From: Apostichopus japonicus | Taxonomy: Eukaryota > Echinodermata > Holothuroidea > Aspidochirotida > Stichopodidae | Reading direction: 5' to 3' | DNA: 64,000 nucleotides | Assembly: GCF_037975245.1 (NCBI RefSeq) | Contig: NC_092566.1 | Span: forward strand, 868,001 to 932,000 | Shown here: in pieces, positions 14,401 to 27,504 of the stretch | Position numbering within the stretch: position 1 is the first letter of the stretch | How the letters are laid out: each line of letters starts with the position of its first letter | Notes under the pieces: generated by a model | What the model saw: the letters and a program-made list of their open reading frames with translations, nothing else | What the model was told of the DNA's origin: nothing | Database searches by the model: none | Position numbers and translations under genes: made by a program

Positions 14401-17400
14401 ACAGCAGGTGAGGCAGCGAATGAATGATTAATGCTCTAAAAAACGTCTAATTAAGTCGAAGATTGGAACGTCAGTGAAAGGCTAGTTTTATTGACGAGGA
14501 GCTAAGCTAGTTGAGGAGAATCAGCTGGGTGGACGCGAGCCGGCGGAATCCTGGTTTTGTTACTTTTCATTCTTCCCTTTTGAAGGAACAGGTTGTGAAC
14601 TGGCCTCGAGACTCACGCAATTAAAAAGTGACAGTTGCACCAAGACATGTACTCTGCACTCTCGGAGCAATTAAGGTGTTTTATCCGGTAAAAACCTCCT
14701 AGCGTTTGTATCGTCTAACGGAGAAAAACGGGTTTAGTCTCCGATTGCGTTGAATTTCTCACTTAAAAATATGACTGCCGCCGTGGTACTGGGAACCAGT
14801 CAAAAACTGTGCATGCACACACTCGATAATGCATTCATAAGTTGCTATTCAATCAATTTTTAGAACTTGGAGTGTTTTGTCGAGAAGTAGGGTTTGTCTC
14901 TAGTAGACTAAATAATAGGTGGACAAAAAATCTCGCTAAGAATAAGTTGTCGTTTATTTTCTTACCACTATTGTGGAGATTTCGGCACAGATCATGTGGC
15001 AGAGATTAAATCCGGGCCTTTATTCCTCAATCAGAGAGACATTCATTCTATTGGTCACCTGTTTTTCTTTTATAAAAGGAGATGCAAGAAATACAGTTGT
15101 TCTAATCGGCAAGGATTTTTTTATAAGATAAAACACAAAGAAACAAAGAAAAATAGTCAAAAGCAAATGCCTGCAAACATGAGACTTTCTAAGCAAAGAA
15201 GATATGAAACCGATTATCAAAAACAAAACATGTACCCTTCACGTGACTTGACATAGTTATCTTTACCTCTATATCAACGTTTATGTTACAACTCTGATAT
15301 TGTCGGACTACACATAAATGACATTGTATCACGTTCGGTCAAAAAATAACACAAAGAAAATATATCACATCTGAAGCAAAACGTGAATATATCCTATTCC
15401 TATGTTTGGAGTGCCGAGCTGGTGACGCATGGCGCATATGTCATGGCAGTACCATGTTTCATATAAGAAGAATCGGGTAACCCCAGACTTACAGGATCAC
15501 ATTTTCAGGCGAGGATTGAAGTCTTGTTGATCAACATAGCAAAATCAGGTCTAGGTTATGTTTACAATAACAAAATAAATCACCGTGACATTTACGAACC
15601 ATATTCGGTCTTCCTTATCTTCTACGCCATTTATTACCCCACATGGATGACGCTCGGTGCGAGTACACGCCCAACCATGGAGATGACCCTTGACCTGCTG
15701 TGATTTGACAAGATAACAAACGGCTCCGTAATAGAGGTCTCTGCACGGAGTAGATGTTAGTCGAGGTCGTCATTTCAGAGATAGAAAGTTTAACTTCTTT
15801 TTTACTTTGTTTCAATTTCCTTATATTTTCTTCCTAAAGTGAGATAATCGTCATCCCATCGACAACGTGATTGGTCCACTCGTCTTTGACACAAAAATAT
15901 CGAGGTCAAAGGTTATAAAGAAAGAAAAGAGAGAACCTTTAAAGTGTGTTAGAATTCAGTGTAAGTTTATTGAAAATGCCTTTTTACGCCAATTTTGAAC
16001 AAGATATTACCAAAAATAATTAAACCGTATATTTTTCAATTTATTGGTGAATATCTCTCGAAAAATTCCATACGAAACTTATCCGAACACAACGACGAGC
16101 TGTTCAAATAGATAAGATCTCAGTGTTTGTTCCTTCATTAGAGAGATGAATATTTAATATTAGAGCTTAATGCTTCCTGCTATTCCGCTAAGCAGGATGG
16201 CGGGAGTACGCTCTATGAATACATTAAATGTGTCCTGGATTCGGACGGCTATATACAGATAGGATAACTCTAGAGGACAAAGTGTGCCGCAGGCGACCAG
16301 AAAGCCGAATGGTAATTATATCAGATGTGAGCAGTCTTTTATATGAAGGAGATGAGCTGTTGGAATTACCTGCTCGATTTAGAGGTCGAATGACAAGAGA
16401 ACATCTTCTAATGCTCTAATCTGATAAATTATCAAACTATTAAAAAATAAATAAAAAATTAGAAAAACGTGATTACAATACATTTGGTTTTAGGGAAATG
16501 AAATCGTGATTTAATACCAATTTTTTGTAAGTTAGTAAAGATAGCAACATTTTATATTTTGATTTATGATTCATAGATTGAAGAAATAATTAAAACGACA
16601 AATGAATATGAAGGTTTGTGCAAGGGACACAATGATAATTGCCGGTCTGTATTGCATGGTTATAGTTTCAGTTTTGGCATAGAACAGTTTAATTTGTTTA
16701 TTGTTATATGTTATAACTTATGTTTTTAGAGTGTGCAATCCATCTGACCAGGTTTTAAAGCTATGTCATGGTAATAGTAGATTTGGACCTTTATTTAACA
16801 ATACTTTTCAAGTTTTATTTTTTATTTTTTAAATAAGTTTAGTGATAAACCAAAGACTTAATAACATAATCAGAGTATAGTTTTGTTAACTCTAAACCAA
16901 AACAACTTAAAAAAAAACAACTTTAAAGTCACACCAAAGGATATTTCCGCTGAATCATTCTTCATTGGTTGCCTCTTGAATATCGTAGGCATTTTGAAGA
17001 TTTTAGAACTTTGCGTCATTTCTCTCAAAGTCACTGCCCATAACTATTTAATTGAATTTATCAAATTCTATCAACCGAATTGTACGTTAAGGTCATCAAC
17101 CCAGCTTTCATTGGTAATACCAGAAAACCTCCGCAGAATATAGGATATCATTCCTTTGAAGTTAATGCCCCCCCTACCCCCGCCCCCTACCCCCCGCCCC
17201 CCTCCTTCAAATCATATATTCTCTTTGTTCATTTAAACGTGACTTAAAGACATATATTTTAATGATCTCTTCTGACTCGGTTCCACCACTTGTTGTTTTT
17301 CTCTGGTTGGTTTAATTTCTGAACTTTGATGTTGCTCTTGGTCGTTTGGATTTTAAGTTATCTCTAGTTTGCTCTGATTGTTTATAGTTTTCGTTTATTG

Positions 17401-17454
17401 TTTTATTGTCTTATCTGCTTAATTTTTCATTGTTATTTTCTTTTATTGAGTTAT

Positions 17455-17570
17455 GAAGTTTGTTTCATCTGTAAAGCACTCAGAGCTTATACTTTTAGAA
17501 TAAGTGCTATATAAATGTAATTTAAAATAACAACAATAATAATAACAATAATAATTAATATTATATATTC
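17455..17570 (+). mobile_element. Retroelement 3' end remnant (GTGCTATATAAATGTAAT plus AT-rich tail)
   Basis: The motif AAAGCACTCAGAGC...AAGTGCTATATAAATGTAAT followed by AATAATAATAAC-type tails resembles the common 3' end of invertebrate LINE/SINE families. A related end (GGCGCTCTATAAAAATTATGTATTATTATT) occurs at 58770-58812. No reverse transcriptase is present, so only the 3' remnant can be claimed. Confidence 0.45.
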
Positions 17571-18911
17571 CGTTTATATATTGAACATAATATTACTTCT
17601 GGGTTACTATACGAATAAAAACTGCACATTTAATAGCAAGCCACTTAAGCCTCTTGTTGAAATAACAAAAAAGAACATAAATTAAGTATCTTGGTAAATT
17701 TTGTTTTGGTAAAATTTAATTCCGGATATAGAGACATATTTTGAAGTGCATAGTTAAGTTCTGTATAAAGTGGCAACTTTTAGCAAGCTAGTGGGAAGTC
17801 GCCGAGAACACATTAACCTCTGAACTGTTCGGTTGAATGGTAATAAAGTACACTCGCCCAGTTACCAGCCTTTATGGGCTGCGGCGAGAACTTGTTAAAA
17901 TCATTATTCTTTTCTGCAAAGAAGTGCAATAATTTTTAATAATTGAAGAAGTCTTAGCCTTTTGGATAATTTATCTTTAGACAATTTCATTCGAAAAATA
18001 ATATCAACTTCATTAGGTAGCTATGTAAAATTAAGTATGCGGCTTTCCAGTAGTAATCTGTTTACACACAAACCGTGGCCGGTATTGCATTTATAATATA
18101 CAAATCTGCAAAGCGAGCTATACTCTCTGGATAATAATGTCAAGTCCTGCCATGTACAATGTCAGGATTACAGAATTACGTAATAGCTATGTGTCACAGA
18201 CTGTAAAAGTCACATGACTAAACTTGGCCCTGTGATGCACTATATATTATTATTATTTCTTGTGTTAAATGTATCCAGCAGGCTGTAGTTATTACAGATT
18301 TATGTAACGATCCCGATATACTTATATTATATATAACAAGAGCAAATCATGCAACAATTTATGTGTTGCGCGTTATAATAACCCTAGCCCAATACAAAAT
18401 AACGATATAGCTCTGCGTGCGTGGCATGCATCGACCATAACAAAACTATGTAGGTTCCCTATATAGAAAGTATGTCGGTAAAGCATATTCGTCATACGTA
18501 TATATTTGCACCGAGAATCAAACTTTTCAAATGAAAATCCAGATAATCTGCTGCAGGGTTCAAGAATTGCAATTACTAAGTCAAAGTAAGCGTAACATCA
18601 TAATCAACATTATGTTATTAATGTCATTAATATTCTCAATTATCCATTTGACTGCTCCGTGAAATTAGAGAATTCGGATTGTGAATATCGTTATGAATAT
18701 TCATAGAATTGGAAATTTAAGTTGTAGGGTGCTGTTTCGGTACACGATATTTGGGGCATGACATTTTGATAACCATTGATTGGCTATGAATGATTACTTC
18801 AATGATTATGCAATTATGTCAACAACTTCTCAAGTCTGCAAAAAGTCTGAAAAGATATACAAGTTAACAAAAAAGTGTAGGTTCCTTATAGAAGCTAAAT
18901 AAAGGCTTCAA

Positions 18912-19095
18912 TAATATGCTAAACATTGACCCCAAATGATATGCTAAATTATGGCCTCATGCATAGGCCTATGCTACATAATGACGCCAAGAACAGATAT
19001 GCTAAAAAGCCCAGGAATATGCAATATAGTGACCCTACGGACATGCTAAATAATGACCCCAGGTATATGCTAAATATGAAATGATATGTTCAATA
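18912..19095. repeat. Degenerate ~27-bp tandem repeat (ATATGCTAAATAATGACCCC)
   Basis: About seven diverged copies of ATATGCTAAA(T)NATGACCCCAN occur head to tail with variable spacing. No coding sense. Confidence 0.6.
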
Positions 19096-19465
19096 ATGCC
19101 TCGTGAAACCCCACCACACACCCCACAAACACACACCACCATCCTTTGAAATCCTGTGCACGTCAGTGTTACATTGTTGGCTTTAAGCTTTAAAGATTAT
19201 GTTTCCTGTGTTTGTAATCATATACGCTTTAGCTCTTACTTTCTTCTTTCTCTTATTAGGAGGGGGGGGGGGGGTGGGTGGCATCAGTGTTACACTTACT
19301 CTTTGTATCCAAATATTTCCATACGTCTTATTGCACATATCATCAAATACCGTTGGCCTACACTACTTTTAATAACAGAGATATTTAAGTCTAACCTTTT
19401 TTCATATAGGAGTCAAAGGCTACCAGTTTTATTGTCATAACTTAGTGAGATAAATCATCAACTTG

Positions 19466-19707
19466 TATGTATGTATGTATATTAGATCCTCCTGCAAGCA
19501 GGATCTCGCAAGAAACCTCATTGGCTTATCAAAGCCGCAAGCTGACCGAAGTCAGTCTCTTAGATTCATATTTAACGTCCATGATTATGAATTGTCAATT
19601 GTCAACAACTCTGTAACTTAACGACATACATTAATCTTGGAGTGACTCGAACTTGGGACCTTATGATTGGAACGCACAGGCGATACCCACTGAGCTAACA
19701 CTCCTTT
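19466..19707 (-). mobile_element. tRNA-derived SINE
   Basis: Read on the minus strand, 19707 down to about 19640 is tRNA-like: it starts GGAGTGTTAGCTCAGTGGG (A-box) and has GTTCGAGTC (B-box) about 45 bases on, ending in a partner for the 5' acceptor stem (ACTCC). The body contains an AGATCCTGCTTGCAGGAGGAT hairpin-like element, and the 3' end is an (ATAC)n tail. AACTTG flanks both ends (19460-19465 and 19708-19713), a possible target duplication. The diverged tRNA stems and the attached body argue against a functional tRNA gene. Confidence 0.6.
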
Positions 19708-20343
19708 AACTTGATTCGCTAAAGGTCCTTTGCAGCATTTATGGCAAGGAAAAAATAAAAACTATCATTCACCTATACAGAACAATAAAGATGAACCTAA
19801 AATGTCTTTAATCAGGGCCAGACTTCGGTCTTCTCCTCCATTTTCAAGAGTTCAAGATTTCGAAAAGCCAGAATTCAACGAGATATTTGTAACTGCATTA
19901 CGTAGCAAGGGGGAGCGAACTGGTGCCATGACACCTCAATAGTGAAACAGCTCCCTCATAATTTTAAATCATAGAAAAAAGTAAATAAATGAATGTCCAC
20001 TGCCATGTCACACACAAACATATCGGCTCGCCTATTTTCTTCGTGAAACAACTTGATTTAAGGATATTTCCACACCAGACTTTGTGGCTTACCACAATAA
20101 AGGCTATCATATCTTATAGTTCAATGCACTTTCTGACGTGTGACCAGCACATAATAACAATACTATTGTCTTGATTCAAGCTTTTGTTTCACAAACGGCC
20201 ACCCGAAATTCAAGTGCGCATGTTACATTGTGAACAGAATTTCAACTTGTTCTTCTTATCTGTTTCTGTGTAACTGCTGATGCAATATGAAGGGGCAACA
20301 AAGAGAGAACCTTTAGTATGGATACTCCACTACCATTAACACA

Positions 20344-20463
20344 ACGACCTTTTTATATCATTACGACCTTTTTATATCTTGGAACGCCAATATTAGACTG
20401 CCGTGGAACGCCAATATTAGACTGCCGTGGAACGCCAATAGTAGACTGCCATGGAACGCCAAA
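20344..20463. repeat. 24-bp tandem repeat, about 3.5 units (plus a 19-bp doublet)
   Basis: The unit TGGAACGCCAATATTAGACTGCCG is repeated from about 20380 to 20463 with few changes. Just before it ACGACCTTTTTATATC occurs twice. Both are local duplications. Confidence 0.75.
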
Positions 20464-20602
20464 GTAAAGACATTGGTGTTTTGGTTATAAGAAAGAATCG
20501 TTAGTCAGCTTGAATATGTTCGCTGCAAATAGACTCGATCTTAAACACCTGCTCAAATTATAGTCAGCGTGTTGTGTAACCGTTTAACCGTACGACGAAC
20601 AG

Positions 20603-20627
20603 TGACGTCACTGGAATGATGACGTCA
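20603..20627. promoter_or_regulatory. Two TGACGTCA (CRE-type) palindromes 17 bp apart
   Basis: Perfect TGACGTCA occurs at 20603-20610 and 20620-20627. This is the full CREB/ATF consensus. No gene is recognised nearby, so the role is unknown. Confidence 0.35.
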
Positions 20628-21270
20628 CCAGAAATACAAATTTGATAAAGCACGTGTCCTAGTACCATATTATATAGTGTACACGGATGCGGCCATGTTG
20701 TTCGCACACTAGTCATCTGAGCATAGTATGAACCTAGTGGGTGCGACATTGTAATTGTACTTAATAAACGGTTGGTTACCTGCTCGATCCGAACTGGTAG
20801 GTGACCGGTGACCTTATGACCTTTATAAAATGATTCCGTTGATATCACAGTACCACAGGCTTATCTAAAATAATCACTTAGGGTCGGACACTGCTGGTCT
20901 AAACGAATTGTAGTTTACCTGTTGTTTTGAAAATTGAAATCAAGTAGTATGATATCACACGTTTTGTGCTTATTTCAAGGACTACTTATTCGAATATCTA
21001 TCATATCACAAGCAGTGATTGCGCTGTTGCAGTATTGATGTTACCATGCCACGTTCTAGTGGGGTAGGCCAGAGGTGGTGATGTTGTAATATACTGTGTA
21101 ATTGAGAGGAAGGGAGTGTTGGGAGATGGTTGTGATGAAAGATTGTAGTGTTGTGGGGTAATTTGGAAGCCGGAAAATGTGAAACAGAAGAAAAATATCG
21201 TCAAAATATCACTGTATGATAATTGCAAATCGTTCCGCGGTACTTTACCATGAAAGTCATTAGAAGGGTC

Positions 21271-22023
21271 TGCGGACTGAAGCATACATTTGATATCATT
21301 GTCCTGGTCTACAGAATGAAGCATACATTTGATATCATTGTCCTGGTTCACAGACTGAAGCATACATATGATATCATTGTCCTGGTCTACGGACTGAAGC
21401 ATACATATGATATCATTGTCCTGGTGTACGGACTGAAGCATACATATGATATCATTGTCCTGGTCTACGGACTGAAGCATACATTTGATATCACTGTCCT
21501 GGTCTGCGGACAGAAGCATACATTTGATATCATTGTCCTGGTCTACAGAATGAAGCATACATTTGATATCATTGTCCTGGTTCACAGACTGAAGCATACA
21601 TTTGATATCATTGTCCTGGTCTACGGACTGAAGCATACATATGATATCATTGTCCTGGTCTACGGACTGAAGCATACATATGATATCATTGTCCTGGTCT
21701 ACGGACTGAAGCATACATATGATATCATTGTCCTGGTCTACGGACTGAAGCATACATTTGATATCATTGTCCTGGTCTACGGACTGAAGCATACATATGA
21801 TATCATTGTCCTGGTCTACGGACTGAAGCATACATTTGATATCATTGTCCTGGTCTACGGACTGAAACATATATATGATATCATTGTCCTGGTCTACGGA
21901 CTGAAGCATACATATGATATCATTGTCCTGGTCTACGGACTGAAGCATACATTTGATATCATTGTCCTGGTGTACGGACTGAAGCATACATCTGATATCA
22001 TTGTCCTGGTCTACGGACTGAAA
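21271..22023. repeat. 39-bp minisatellite, about 19 units, open on both strands
   Basis: The unit (GAAGCATACATATGATATCA then TTGTCCTGGTCTACGGACT) repeats about 19 times with high identity. Because 39 is divisible by 3, both strands have long open frames: a 13-residue repeat (KHTYDIIVLVYGL) on + and another (MLQSVDQDNDIIC) on -. Units 1-2 and 7-8 share the same rare variants (YRM, HRL), suggesting an earlier duplication of about six units. Flanks on both strands show no domain or splice signals, so coding is not supported. Confidence 0.85.
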
Positions 22024-22039
22024 CCATTACAAGAAGGAT

Positions 22040-25000
22040 GATAATGGTTGACTCTTACTCTCTCAGTTAATTGGAATCACGGTGTGCAATATATAGCAAA
22101 GAGTACCGAGCTTACGAGAAGTTGACTCTTTTTCAGCCTACGCCTGCTTGCATGAATGGTATAAATGTGGTTTTTAAGGGAGGGAGAATTCTGTTTTATC
22201 GACGACACAATTTATGCCATAACTGTGTCTTTGCTAAACATTTCTGGGTTAGTCTAGCATTTTAAATGACAATATAGTTTTCACCTTACGAAATTTCTAG
22301 GTTTATAGCTTCAAATTGTCGTAACACCCAATGAAATCAATTAACACCAAATTCCTGGCTCGTGGAAGCGACAAATCTCTCGTTGTTATTTTCTCGGTAA
22401 TTTTTATGAGGTTCTAAACTTTTATGCATATCGTAGGGATTGTTCGGTATGGTGTTGCTTTGTTCACCCGATATAACTGTGTTGATATCTCTTGAAATGT
22501 GAACACATCTACTGAAAGCCGAATATGCAAAAATCAAACGTTTATGAGAAAAGACAATTGACGCTTTCATGTATATATACCGTGTTTTTGTTTCTATTAA
22601 AAGGATATGCAGTTGTGTAAGAAGCTGCATAAAAATTATTAAAACACAAAACCTAATCATTGCTTTTGAAATTACGTGGAAAATTGCTGTATTATGAATA
22701 CCCTCACACTTCGCCCTTACCGTCACCCTAATCCACTCCACCCCATCACAACGTCACCACACCCCTTGATGGGTGGTATAATTGTTTATGAATTAGTGGA
22801 CTAATTAAACATTGTGTTTTTCATGTAGCTTATATGACCTTTGATATATGATACAATAAATTTAAGATAAATTGCAGCTCTAGCTTTAAAATTGACGACA
22901 AATTTTATCATAATATATGCAAGCTTTGTCAGACTTTTGGATATCACGTTTGGACTTGCCCAAGTCCTCATTTTTTGGTATGAAGAAAATAGAGGACAAG
23001 TTTGTTACTGTTGTGGGATCTCTTTATACTTTATAAGTTAATAACGATGATGTTGTTTACCCCTTCTATCAAATGATTCGATAATTTCCCTGTAAGTATA
23101 TTAGCAACAATACAATACGGTTAAAGACCGCATGTACACTGCAAAACATCTTGACAAAGAGGGCAAAGTATACGGTTGCAGACATGCCAATCACGAGAAA
23201 TAAAAAAGTGGCGTTTTTATCAAATCAAAATAGTCAGCAGTATTTCTTAGAATTAACGTAGGGGATGAATCACTGAAAAAATCGTTGAAAGAATCCCCCT
23301 TCCGCCGCAAAAATACCCCCCCCCCCCGACACACACATCCCACGTTGATGTGCTTTACGCTGGTCTAGTTTGGCAATGTCATCTCTCCCCGTCTCATATA
23401 ATTAGTGTGTTGCATCAGTGTCACAATATATACTTATCTCTTGAAAGAGAGACGGTTTCGTTTTACCAGTGAAAGAAATCCTTATGCCTATACCAACTCG
23501 AATCACAACTCCAGAAATTAAGCTGAATCGTTGTTGAAACTATACCTCTGACTGGAATCTTAGATAAAGTAACACATATGGATTTTGTCCCATTTATTAT
23601 ACTTTTTAAGAAAAGTCACCCAGGAGAGAACCTGGGCACGTAAACCAAACTACCAAACGACTGATCCGCTCTCAACCCCAGTCCCCTTGTATCGGGACTG
23701 TAACTGTGTGATCATCGTCGGGTGTGCATCACCATTCCCCTCAAAAGGGAACAGATACTACACATGATCTTAACCATTTATTACTTCAAACAGTTGTATT
23801 TATAATCTACATACCTGCACGTGTTGTTTTCTCGACTGCTCTTATAGAAGGTTCCAGGACGGATCCTTTGGTATTGAATGCTTCTTCCCTCTTCTGTGTG
23901 TATTCTTCATCTCATAGAATCACAGATCGAAGTATAATTGGCCTTCAAATGAACCAAACATTCCGAATAAATACCAGTCCTACACGGTGGTGGCACATTA
24001 ATTAAACGGTGTTTGAAACGTTTGTAGCTTAAAGGGAGCAACGTGATATTACGTTTCTCTTCCATGCGTGGGTACGCTATGTCATGTCAGAAACCCCCTT
24101 TCTGTTAGAAACATATAATAGACATGGATGGAAATAACCCATTGCTGAGTCTATTTTGATTTTGATAAAAATAAATGAAAATATAACCTTCGAGAATAAC
24201 AATAATTATGCCATCGATGTAAAGACAACAAAACGCATTACAGTGCTTCAATAAATGAATTGCACCATGTGTGTTTCAGATTCCGTACTTTCCCTACGAA
24301 CAAAACAAAATAGACGGAAACAGGTATAACGCATATTTAATGCCAGGAGAAAAATATTTTTCAAACAAATGTCAACATTAAAGCCTGCGTTATTTTCACA
24401 GCACGTAAATCTACGTCTAGTTTAAATTTGCGTATAGAAGATTCGTCACTAACAGCAACCTGTTATTGTCAACAGTGGTTTGGCTATGCACAATATGTAA
24501 ATCTTCTTACTTTTCTGATACATTTATATATGTTTAGTGACCCAATTTGTCTACCAAAGTGTAACCAGGTGGCGATGTGAATGAAATACACTTGAGTCAC
24601 TTATTAATAAATAAGAATTGTCCCATTTTGTGAAGAAGTATAAAGAAGTAAAGTTAATAACTCCTTGGGGAATAATTTAATGCTATGAAGTTAGTCGATT
24701 CCAAGCACGTAACGCACGTGATACCAGTTCCACGAAATTGCAGCGTCATCCTTATGAAACCTTATGATAATAATTAACAATGTTTCTTGTTTTGAGAGTT
24801 CAATGTTTTACATAGTCAAATTCTTCTTAATGTTACACATTGTTCCATTGGCAACAGGTTCCAGTCTTAATTAGTGACCTAGCGGTATAACATTAATATT
24901 ACAAAACACAACAACATTTTCCATCAGTCCAAGTAAATTACATGATGACTTTTACATGCATCTTTATCCCACTTTTAACTTTGATTTACCATATAAATAG

Positions 25001-25325
25001 CAAAGCTACATTAATCAAAGTGGCTGAACGACACACTCTAGCACAGATATCATGAATTTGATGGGTTCACAATAACACTTTTACAACAGTTTAACATTTA
25101 TCCATGTATAACAAAATCGTTTTATTTCTTTTGTGTCTGTTTTAATGTTTATATGTTTCTTCGTAGATTTATGAAACTTGATATCACACTGGACTAAAAG
25201 TGACAACAAGGCCTGAAATGAAGAGCCTACGTCATTATCGATTCGACTTGAGAACAGATCTTCAGACATGCTTAACTGTTTTATCGCAAATCGTTCGACA
25301 TTGGTTAGTCAGTATGCATATCTAG
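22040..25325. other. Intergenic DNA, no gene recognised
   Basis: AT-rich sequence with a 12-base C run at 23316-23327 and a copy of a dispersed repeat at about 23617-23775. No supported coding region; a 134-codon antisense frame (22337-22741) has no recognisable features. Confidence 0.5.
23617..23775 (+). repeat. Dispersed repeat family 'CCTGGGCACG', copy A
   Basis: Blocks in order: CCTGGGCACG, CCAAAC...ACTGATCC, CTCTCAACCCCAGTCCCC, GTAACTGTGTGATCAT, then ACACATGATCTTAA. The same order occurs at 47419-47540 (+) and 52003-52085 (-), and more loosely at 33553-33680 (+). Class is unknown; probably a SINE or a non-autonomous element fragment. Confidence 0.6.
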
Positions 25326-25326
25326 G

Positions 25327-25715
25327 TTTTACATGTTAAGAGGCGAGATGGGAGATGGGACGGAGAGTGGGATAAGGTAAGGGCATGAGAGGGGAGGACT
25401 ATGGAGGAGAAATGGAGGAGAGGACAGGGCAGGGCATAAGGATCGAGGAGGGAAGGGTAGTGGTGATAGAGGAGGGTAGAGGGGAGAAGATAAGGAATAG
25501 AGGGATAAGGTGAGAGGAGGGGAGGGGAGAAATGAGGAGGAGAGCAAGGGGTAGGGAGAAAGTGAGGGGTATAGTGGGGATAGGGGAGGAGAGGGGGCGG
25601 GATAGGAAGGAGAGGGAAAACATGGGAGAGGAAAGGAGGGAGGGGAGAAGGTGAGGTGAGTGGAGGAAAGAGGAGAGAGGAGAGGGGAAGGGAGAACATA
25701 AAGGGTGAAGAAAGA
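25327..25715. repeat. ~390-bp polypurine (G/A) block on the + strand
   Basis: Nearly every base on the + strand is G or A (GGGAGG/GAGGAG/AGGGGA variants), with rare T or C. The long open frames on the minus strand (Pro/Ser/Leu-rich) are by-products of this composition. Such tracts can form triplex (H-)DNA. Confidence 0.85.
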
Positions 25716-25719
25716 GAGG

Positions 25720-27160
25720 GATTTTTTTAACTGTTGTAATTAATTTTGCTTATCTTGGCCGAGGTTGAAGTTCTTATCAATATATCATATCATAGACTGA
25801 ATTAAATTTATGCGAATTTGTTAAAAGAAAACTACAGAAATATGTCACATATAAAGGAAACGAAGATAATTATTTTTAAGGGGCCTAAATATCACCAGTA
25901 ATATCTTTTGTTCTTTTATCTTAAGTAACTGACCTGATTAGTTTATAATTTTTAACAGTCATGCTGAAAAAAAAACCACTGAAAAAACTACTTTTATCAC
26001 AGTAGGCTGCTGACACGGTAGTTACACGATCATCTCAGCTCGTTTTCTTTTATATCACTTTTCTAAGGAAAAAAAAACAACCAAACAATGTTAGCGATGT
26101 GATCCCATCATTAATCTTTTCCATAAAGAAAAGATTCAATGACTACAAAAGAGCAAAGAATAAATCAATTGAAAGGCGTGACATATATAAGGCGAATGCT
26201 CATCCTAATTTGATTTCTTTTCTTGAACAAAATATTAAAAAAAGATCCCAATGACAACACGCGACCTAAGTACAACCTTTCTTCTCGCTAAACGTTTGAA
26301 CATGCGCATTGGGATTCAGCAGTAAACTTACAATTGCGGTTGTTACAGCAATTTTGACGAAATTCTCACAATTATTGATAAGAAAGCTGTCGAATAACAT
26401 AGTACTTTGTACCAAATGGGTCATACCATTTTTATAAGTCACGTGTCAGTTGGCTTTCTACAAAAAAAAAATCGATAAGAGGCCTGGCAACATTTTCTTT
26501 GGCTCACAATAGATTTGAACTTGATGTTACCCAAAATGAAATGCAATGCTTCACCTGTGACGTCATAAGAAAGCGTCGGCGTTTTCTTAACAGGTACTTT
26601 TTATCTTCTCCATAAGAACCAGATTTGGGTCAAATTTAAAAAAAAAAATCCTTGAAATATATTATATGAGAACCACAAAAATTCTATAATAGTGTTATTT
26701 TGCTTGAAAAGTGAAGTGTTGTATGTTGTTTGTGGTAACATATATGAGACTAGGACGTCATTCTAATGTGGCTAAAATTAAAGTTAAACAAGACACATAA
26801 CGATATATATTATTGCTCTGTAATTTATGAGTGTTAATCCAGATATGCCTACCTTTTTATGAACTAATTCTTCTTCCAATATAAAACTGGATTTATTATT
26901 AGAAACGTATTTCTAATCTTTAATTGGTCACTAAATTAAAATTTTATTAATTAATTTATATGATTCAAAATCCGATTAGCAAAATAATCAGTTTGATATC
27001 ATTTTAAATTTGTCACAATAGTGTAGGCGAAATGTATGGATGAGGTGCTTCAAGGGTAGCCTCTTGGTCCTCGTGGAGAAACAAAATATTATTAGAACCT
27101 TAATTAAATTTATACAACCCCCTCCTCTCCAATAGCTCATTCATTAGATCTCTATTATTT
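25720..27160. other. Intergenic DNA, nothing recognised
   Basis: AT-rich sequence with one TGACGTCA at 26558-26565. I see no gene or structured repeat. Confidence 0.5.
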
Positions 27161-27161
27161 T

Positions 27162-27500
27162 CGCTTATTAACTTCGAAGTCCGAACAGCCTTTCTGGAGA
27201 CCCCCCCCCCTCTCTCTCTCCCATCCCACAATTCTTTCATTGTATACGTGTTATATATATGCTTATGTCTGAAGTCCGAACAGCCAATGCTAGCCTTCCG
27301 GATCCCCTCTCCCCCCCCCTTTCTCATCCCACAATTCTTTCATATTAAACGTCTTATATATTGGCTAAAGTCTGAAGTCCGAACAGCCAATGCTATCCTT
27401 TCCGGATCCCCATCCCCACTCACAGTACCTCCATTGTACCTCTATTTTATTCGCTTATTGACTTTGAAATACCGAACAGCCGTTTCTAGCCTCTCCGGAA
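27162..27500. repeat. ~97-bp tandem repeat, about 3.5-4 units
   Basis: CCGAACAGCC recurs at 27181, 27276, 27379 and 27472, each time with AAGTC(T/C)GAA before it and a GCTAGCCTTNCCGGA-like block, a C-rich run, CCCATCCCACAATTCTTTCAT and TTATATAT after it. Unit lengths are 93-103 bases. Confidence 0.75.
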
Positions 27501-27504
27501 CTTT

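Larger units (their letters stand above)
14830..19465. other. Intergenic DNA, no gene recognised
   Basis: AT-rich sequence without conserved coding features. It contains a LINE/SINE-like 3' tail near 17455-17570, a degenerate ATGCTAAATAATGACCCC repeat at 18912-19095 and a 13-base G run at 19262-19274. Confidence 0.55.

Noticed and set aside
21001-22041. 328- and 272-codon frames on opposite strands
   Set aside because: Both derive from a 39-bp minisatellite whose unit length is divisible by 3; unique flanks show no domain.
22337-22741. 134-codon minus-strand open frame
   Set aside because: No recognisable family; composition is that of random AT-rich DNA.
25322-25699. Three overlapping Pro/Ser/Leu-rich minus-strand frames
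   Set aside because: They are translations of the polypurine/polypyrimidine block.
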